Shown in pieces: positions 56,201 through 61,498 of a stretch of 61,498 nt of DNA (positions are counted from its first letter, which is position 1; each line of letters starts with the position of its first letter). Source of the DNA: Gnetum montanum (Eukaryota > Streptophyta > Gnetopsida > Gnetales > Gnetaceae); NCBI GenBank assembly GCA_015680685.1, contig MNCI01034772.1:93351-154848 (forward strand). The letters are read 5' to 3'. The position numbers were made by a program, and so were the translations under genes. Under the pieces are notes generated by a model. The model searched no databases and had not been told where the DNA came from. It worked only from the letters and a program-made list of their open reading frames with translations.

Positions 56201-56747
56201 AGTGAAGGCTACAAATAAGTCCATCATCAAATTGCTAAAGAGGATGCTCAAAAATAGCAAGAGGCTGTGGCACGAGCATATCCTCTACATCCTCTAGGCC
56301 TACTAAACGACTTGCAGAACTACGACAGATAAGACCCCTTATAGTCTTGTTTACGGATCTAAAGCTGTATTGCCTCTTGAGTTGTAGGTACCCTCACTTC
56401 GAATGATACTGTCCGACGTCATGAGCGAAGCCTAGAATAATGAATTTCAAATCATCGACCTGAACTCAGTGGAGGAAGAACAAGTGTAGATGCTAAGACG
56501 AATCGAGCACTACTAGAGCAAACAACAGCGAAACCACTGTGCAAACCTGCATCGACGACTAGTGCAGAAGGGAGACCTCATCCTCAAGGCCGTCTATGAG
56601 CACGTGAGAAAATTCTTAGCCAACTGGGAAGGTCCTTACATGGTCACTAAAGCCTTCGGAAATGGAGCCTTCAAACTAGTGGACATGGACGGCAACGAGT
56701 TCGCCAACACAGTGAACCACTCGTACCCCAAGCCATACTACATCTGA
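53278..56747 (+). pseudogene. E3 pol: RT, RNase H, aRNase H, integrase
   Basis: ATG 53,278 (MGIHHDFSMPLTLAEPQG), stop 56,747. RT: RICIDFRYLNKV, FMDGFSGYN and YIDDIAVKS, so the catalytic aspartates remain. Native RNase H at about 54,570-54,800 (YEVKYNEVERNCLVLVF). A 1-nt deletion near 54,826 shifts the frame. Archaeal-type RNase H at about 55,020-55,400 (LHFDDAS, NNVAEYEGLLRVLL, NENTVANSLATLMLN). Integrase: His/Cys zinc site (EVHEGLCGGH, CDTCQRY) at about 55,700-55,830, GLDLIGPI, VIDNGPQFS and ANGKVKATNKS. In that last block the catalytic Glu expected before A-T-N is Lys. C-terminus NHSYPKPYYI*. Roughly 20 stops counted, about 12 of them TAG. No chromodomain was seen, as expected for this branch. 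Confidence 0.85.
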
Positions 56748-56754
56748 AGCACAA

Positions 56755-57050
56755 TGGTAACAACAAGCACCATCCGCTACGACGATAAACTGGAAGTCAC
56801 ACCAAGAAGCGTCTGTAATGATGATAAACTAGCATCATCGAGTAGTGTCCGCCACGATGTTAAATTGGTGGAAACCATCTGCTACAACGTAAAACTGGCA
56901 CTGTTAGTCCACTATGACTATTAACTGGAATTACACATCCGCTACGATGATAAACTAGCATGTACAGTCTGTTGGGACCTTAAACCAGCATGATGGTCTG
57001 CTGGGACCTTAAACCAGCTCACAGTCTACCAAGACCTGAAATTGGGTTTG
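56755..57050 (+). repeat. Post-integrase tandem array of E3
   Basis: About nine copies of GTCCGCTACGATGATAAACTAG-like units, some reading GTCTGNTGGGACCTTAAACCAG. It is the reverse complement of the E1 array in the same relative place, so it is an inherited part of the element. Confidence 0.85.
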
Positions 57051-58043
57051 CATTACATCCCTAGCATGCACTAGCACCAAATACACACCGAACAAGTGGG
57101 CATGATGCTAACGTGTGGGTGGGATGTCATAGCTCTGGAACGCTGTTCACGACACACAAAGAACGTAGTTCAGAACATATGTGACACGCCACCCTTGGCA
57201 TCATGCTAACTCTCCGAAGATGCTGTATGGCATCATGCTAACCCTCTGAACCTACCATCGCCACGGCCCATCGCCTTGACGGTAGTTCTTGGGTTAGCTC
57301 CCACATCTGGAGTTCCAGCAGTATTATGGCCCAGCCACAATATTGTTGCTCCAACTCCCTGCCAACGCCTAGGTTTGCATGATGTTAGCTATGTGGCAAC
57401 TGATCCCATAGCTGAACTAGGAATGTAAACCCCTGGTAGGGATTCCAGAGCATCCACACCTACAACAGCTCCCGGCACCGTCGAGGCCAACTCGTCCGCG
57501 TCAGCACTTCCAAGGCCACTACTGGCCTTCCTTCTTTGGGCATCTCACACCAGCGATGGTGCCCAAGAGTAACAAAAATGCCAGTAGCTAGCAAGACCTT
57601 GTTCTTCAAAACACATCTCGCTACAATAGCAAATGCTATAGCGTTGCGAAGCAAGTGCTTCAACTAACATGGCTACTTTAGAGTGCAGATTCCAGCACGT
57701 GCGTAACACAACTTCCCATATGGAAGGTTTCTGTAGGCAAGTCAAAACCCTTCACATATGTAACGCAACTCATCCTACGAAGGGGGCACCTGCCTACAGG
57801 AGGTTGAAGAACAGCGTCAGCCAAAGATGAAAATGCAAACGAGCCCGTCAGAGCACTCTAACAAGGGACTCTGCTAAACATCATCTTTTCTCTTTGCCTT
57901 AACCTCTGCAAAACCAATGCAACACTCTCAAGTACGGCCAAGCAACGTCTCAACACTCACCGAGCGACAACCTTAGCATTTTTCCTACTACGGTGCTTCG
58001 TATTCTTTGCTGACATCCATCGAGCCTGTTCTCCAAATGTTGA
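57051..58043 (+). other. E3 noncoding 3' region
   Basis: No reading frame recognised. A few direct words recur (GTAACGCAACTC, CCTGCCTACAG). It corresponds to 13,363-14,769 in E1 and is taken as the 3' untranslated part. Confidence 0.6.
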
Positions 58044-58057
58044 CAAAGAGGGGCCAA
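58044..58057 (+). promoter_or_regulatory. Polypurine tract of E3
   Basis: AAAGAGGGGCCAA directly before the 3' LTR start TGAAACACC; matches the E1 tract. Confidence 0.85.
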
Positions 58058-59661
58058 TGAAACACCCAAAAAATGTGGGGTCATCCTTGGTTCACCAGGC
58101 TCTTGCAGACTGCGTAGCACTATAGAAGTTCATCAAGAGGAGAACGTTCTGAGTTTAGGCCAGCTAGTTTGGTAAATTTTCTACTCTGAGCATGGATAGG
58201 TTCTATGTCATCCTGCCTGTCCACCAAAGTAGCCTGATTAGCAAACAGCCGGCTCAGATGTGATGTGCAAAATTGGTAGCAACACTCTGGATGCACAAAA
58301 AATAGTTTAGCAAGTTTTCTAAGTCACGAAGTTTGCTACGCTACACTATGCCTCGTAGCGTAGCAAGCTTCAAAGACGACAACAAAATGAAGTTCTACGC
58401 TACGCTACGCCACGTAGCGTAGCATGGCAACGGCTTCAATACCACTTCCCTCGTGTAATTTCAGGTTCTACAATGATGTCCCTTTCCATCAGGAAGTGGC
58501 GGGCCATGTCCACTACTACGCTACACTGAGCTACATGGCGCTGCGTTGCGTAGTAATCCTGTGGAAGAGACATAAGGGAGCTCGAAGGGTAGAATTACCG
58601 GAGTTTGCAAGACTTGCATTGCAAAAGATGAAGTTTGCAAATTGGCAAAATTTTCTCGACTAAGGCCAATTTCTATGCTATGCTATTCTACATAGCGTAG
58701 CAAGCAACATACATGTAGCAGAACGCGCAACAAAGTGCTATGTTACGCCAAGCATGTTACGCTACAAAGCACAGCACGGCATGCGAGTAGTTGTGCGACA
58801 TCAATGCATTTCACCTAATTCAACTATTGGTGCACATCTCTAGATGATGATGGCTCAATTATGATATGGCAGGCTCACAATTATTGCATGACAAGTTCTC
58901 ATTACAACGGCCTTGTAGGTCCAATGATCATGCATGATTCGAGTGGCACCGGCAAGTCAATGCATGCCCTCTAGTCCTATAAATACCCCGGCAAATAGCA
59001 TCCAAGAGAGAAAGTTTGCATTTTTTAAAAGAATAGCATTCAAGGGGTGAGAAATTTTTGAATTCTGAAAACTTCTCTCCTCTCTGGCATTGTAACATCA
59101 AGCATTGTGAGCTCTTTGTTTGACATTGCAAACAGTTGGCATTTTCAGCTGACACTCTGTTCCACCCTTTTTTCTACCACCTTGGTAGAATTCTCGCATT
59201 ATCAATACCTAAGTCCGCATCCAAGCGCATAGTCTGTTTTGCTCTACACATCTTGGTTACTCTCGGGATCTCTGCACTTCATCACACCGTGTAACCGACT
59301 CTATCCTTCTTAACAGAACAAGTCTGTAGCTTCGGAGTGGTGCATGTTCCTAACTACACTTTACTTTATTTCTTGCCTGCTATCCTGTTTGCACTATTTT
59401 TTCCTTTTTTTTCTGTTTAATTCACTTTCAAGAATTACTTTGCATTGTTGTCACATTTTCTGCTTTATTTACTTTCAAGCATTATTTTGCATTTCCATTC
59501 CATCTCAAAGGTACACATTGCACAAGGCTATATTGATGCCGACGTAAGTCCCTGTCTAATCGACCAGACCATTCAGGGTGCCCTGTATCCACACATACCC
59601 AGCAAGGCCCTCCCATGGGTACAGTAGTGTTTTTCAGCCACAGACGTTTTCGATCACTATA
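58058..59661 (+). repeat. E3 3' LTR
   Basis: 1,604 bp, TGAAACACCC to GATCACTATA, followed by GGCTT and then E1 LTR sequence. Homologous to 41,162-42,804 along its length. TATA box at 58,979-58,986. In the first 200 bases roughly one position in eight differs from the 5' LTR, mostly transitions. Confidence 0.9.
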
Positions 59662-59666
59662 GGCTT
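59662..59666 (+). repeat. E3 target-site duplication, right (GGCTT)
   Basis: Partner of AGCTT at 41,157-41,161; identical to the uninterrupted site in the E1 3' LTR (11,307-11,311). Confidence 0.85.
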
Positions 59667-59931
59667 GAGTGAGAGAGTGCATTGCCCCAAGATCGGGGGA
59701 TTTGATCTTTGTTTGGCTAAAGGAGATGTACAATAGATGGGCAGTATGGATGGGCAAAGCTTACAATGGAACAGTATGGTCATAGGTCTTGGACTATTGC
59801 CAACGGCCTACTAACAGGGATTGATGAGCTGGTGCTTGCTAGGCTAGAAGAGATTGGGAGATGCTACTACTAGGGCTTGTTGCTTGTTAATTGTACACTT
59901 GCCAATCTCTTTGCCAAAGCCAATTGCTAGA

Positions 59932-60024
59932 AAGCCAAATGCCAAAAAATGCTACTCATAAGAGAGCCAAATGCCAAAAAATGCTACTCGCAAGAGAGCC
60001 AAATGCTAAAAAATGCTAATCTTC
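59932..60024. repeat. 32-bp tandem repeat, nearly three copies
   Basis: AGCCAAATGCCAAAAAATGC plus CTACTC(A/G)TAAGAG-like ends starts at 59,932, 59,964 and 59,996. The E1 3' LTR has one copy, so the expansion happened after E1 inserted. Confidence 0.85.
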
Positions 60025-60194
60025 AAAGCCAACCCCTTGAACGTTGTGCGTTGGGGTATTTATAGAACCAGGGGTGGGAAAGAAACATAGTTTAGATGCC
60101 ACCTGTCCTAAATCCCACATGGTGTAGACATAAATGTGCCATATTGCTATGTAGTGCTATGATGTAGATGTAATGTTGAGCATGAAACCTACTT

Positions 60195-61498
60195 GTTGGC
60201 ACATTTGGCCATTCTATGGAACAGTAAGACTCATCTTGAACATTATTGTAAGAGTAGAAGGATGTGAATGTGTTATTTCATATCATTGGTATGTAATTTA
60301 GGGAGTGGCCCAAAATGGAATATTGGTGTGGAAAATAAAGAATTCTAGGAATAATCATGTTGCTACATACAATAGTCCAAAAATATATTTTTTAAAAAAA
60401 ATGAGAGAGGATATACTACCACAGCATATTTTTAGTCTCTCAAGGAGGCGGTGATAAGATTTGAAGGAATAAACAGCAAATTTTTTCTAATGGAGAAACG
60501 TCGGTTCGAGCTTCAAAGGATACCGAGGGTGAGAGTCACGGAAATGGAGAAGATATGGGTTGCAATCTCTGAAGAAGTAAAAACAGCAAAACCAAAAAAT
60601 AGAGATCATTCCATAAATGACGTAGGCCTACATTCTGAATTTTCTCCATTGAAAACGCATTCAAATCGCGACCCTGGTTCAGATGCGCTTAACTACGGAA
60701 GGTTTTAGATCTGCAAAAGAAAAAAAACGTAGAGGAAGCAAGAAGATGTGATGCAGAATTGGAAAAGGTCCTAAAATTTCTCTAAAGTCATGGTCTCGCG
60801 ATGCTACACATTCCTAGCTCGCTAAAAGAAATGGCGCGGTTCCTGCCAATGCAACGATCCAAACCCTTGCCGTTATAAATAAAAAAAACTTTCACACAGC
60901 AGGAGGAGCCCCTAAGATTGTTCCTACCCATCAGAGCTTCGCGGCAGCAGTTCTTTTGATTTCAATAACGAAATCTTCAATTTCAGGTTTCTATTTCAGA
61001 CTTGCGTGCCTTCAATGTCATCACGGAACCGCAAGGTGCACACTGCACAGAGGATTTTCGGGCAGTTGCAGGGTTGTTTCGCAACTTACCTTACCATTTC
61101 CTATGATCAGTATTTCAAAAAGGAGCCTTCCATGGCTCAGAACGTTTTCTAGAAAATAATCTTCCTGCAACCTCGCCAAACAGGCCTGGGCTTTTACAAA
61201 ATGGCAATCACAAATGTCATTCGCCCTAGAACCTGCAATTCGAAACAACAGCCATGCCCGACGCCGAAGCATTTGATATCCCATACCAATCCACAAAATG
61301 CGGCAACAAAGACACAAAGGCACACTGAGATAGGTGTCAAGAGATATTTTGGGCCGATGCCGGTAAATCAGAGCTACAGTTCATTAAAAATAAATTTTTA
61401 AATGGTTTGCTGATTAATTTAATTCAGTAATGACACAATGTCACCTATGTTAATAACATGAAGCCCCGGTTTTAGACTTACCTTTTAATTTAATTATT
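60195..61498. other. Right flank, not retroelement-like; possible host promoter
   Basis: No match to any of the three elements. A TATA-like TTATAAATAAAA lies at 60,873-60,882. A 45-codon frame, 61,015-61,152 (MSSRNRKVHTAQRIFGQ...), starts about 140 nt later and ends in TAG. An 85-codon frame at 60,451-60,708 on the plus strand is another candidate (MEKRRFELQRIPRVRV). Neither is recognised. The segment could be the 5' part of a host gene or unrelated intergenic DNA. Confidence 0.35.

Larger units (their letters stand above)
41162..59661 (+). mobile_element. E3: structurally complete 18.5-kb Ogre/Tat-type element
   Basis: Contains 5' LTR, PBS, repeat-rich leader, gag, protease, antisense gene on the minus strand, pol, polypurine tract and 3' LTR, with a 5-bp target-site duplication. 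It is inserted in E1's 5' LTR in the opposite orientation to E1. The first 200 bases of the two LTRs differ at roughly 25-30 positions, so it is old despite being the youngest of the three by nesting order relative to E1. All its genes carry stops. Confidence 0.9.
11041..60194 (-). mobile_element. E1: outer Ogre/Tat-type Gypsy element, split by two others
   Basis: E1 is reconstructed from three pieces: 11,041-19,680 (3' LTR, pol, promoter and exon 1 of the antisense gene), 32,959-41,161 (antisense exons 3-8, protease, gag, PBS, start of 5' LTR) and 59,662-60,194 (more 5' LTR). The pieces belong together because the LTR at 11,041-13,344 matches 40,891-41,161 closely and continues at 59,662 exactly where it breaks. 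E2 splits its antisense gene and E3 splits its 5' LTR. The 5' LTR ends abruptly near 60,194, at a point matching 11,790 of the 3' LTR, so its outer part is deleted and no target-site duplication can be checked. Confidence 0.8.
59662..60194 (-). repeat. E1 5' LTR, outer part, truncated
   Basis: Begins with the right target-site duplication GGCTT and follows the E1 3' LTR from 11,307 to about 11,790 (GAGTGAGAGAGTGCA..., ATTTATAGA, GAGCATGAAAC). The match ends near 60,194, so about 1.5 kb of this LTR is deleted. TATA box at 60,057-60,064 (minus). Confidence 0.8.

Noticed and set aside
53278-56747. Alternative genetic code with TAG read as glutamine
   Set aside because: Many frames would open if TAG were Gln, but TAA and TGA stops, frameshifts and decayed catalytic residues occur as well. 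Where a sister copy can be compared, it often has CAG at the same codon. Decay by deamination explains all of it.
1-61498. tRNA or rRNA genes
   Set aside because: No cloverleaf with T-loop GGTTCRANNCC in context and no rRNA core segment was seen on either strand. PBS sequences are only short tRNA complements.

Overview
The window looks like draft nuclear DNA from a land plant with a very large, slowly purged genome. A gymnosperm is my best guess, but the sequence does not prove it. I recognise no intact host gene. Almost everything is decayed transposon sequence: AT-rich LINE and Ty1/Copia relics at the left (1-6.1 kb), an unrecognised coiled-coil gene relic (7.4-10.2 kb), then about 49 kb made of three nested copies of one large Ty3/Gypsy family (11.0-60.2 kb), and finally about 1.3 kb of unrelated flank.

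The three copies are named E1, E2 and E3 here. Their protease, RT and zinc-knuckle signatures, plus two different RNase H domains in tandem, place them in the Ogre/Tat branch. E1 (minus strand) is the outer copy, split into 11,041-19,680, 32,959-41,161 and 59,662-60,194. E2 (minus strand, 19,681-32,958) lies inside E1's antisense gene and has lost its integrase and 3' LTR. E3 (plus strand, 41,162-59,661) is structurally complete. It sits inside E1's 5' LTR, flanked by a 5-bp target-site duplication (AGCTT/GGCTT).

All three copies share one layout: LTR, PBS after a 6-nt spacer, gag, protease, a 4-5 kb block, RT/RNaseH/aRNaseH/integrase, polypurine tract, LTR. The block between protease and RT holds an eight-exon gene on the OPPOSITE strand, with its own TATA box. 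It would encode roughly 1,000 residues. Exon lengths match almost exactly between copies (for example 278/278, 275/275/278, 1047/1050/1048 and 803/810/810 nt) and the introns end in recognisable splice sites. The pol frame starts at its own ATG, 12-13 nt after a splice-acceptor-like AG in all three copies. This suggests that the antisense gene lies inside an Ogre-like protease-RT intron. Related tandem repeats built around a TTTAAGGTC word mark the module boundaries, and the LTRs carry palindromic clusters of TACGC/GCGTA words.

Every reading frame is broken, mostly by TAG codons where a sister copy has CAG or TGG. This is what long-term loss of methylated cytosine would give. Single N bases at 3,294 and 3,379 bracket a perfect 83-bp inverted copy of nearby sequence, probably an assembly artefact. 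Coordinates and percentages were read by eye, without alignment software.
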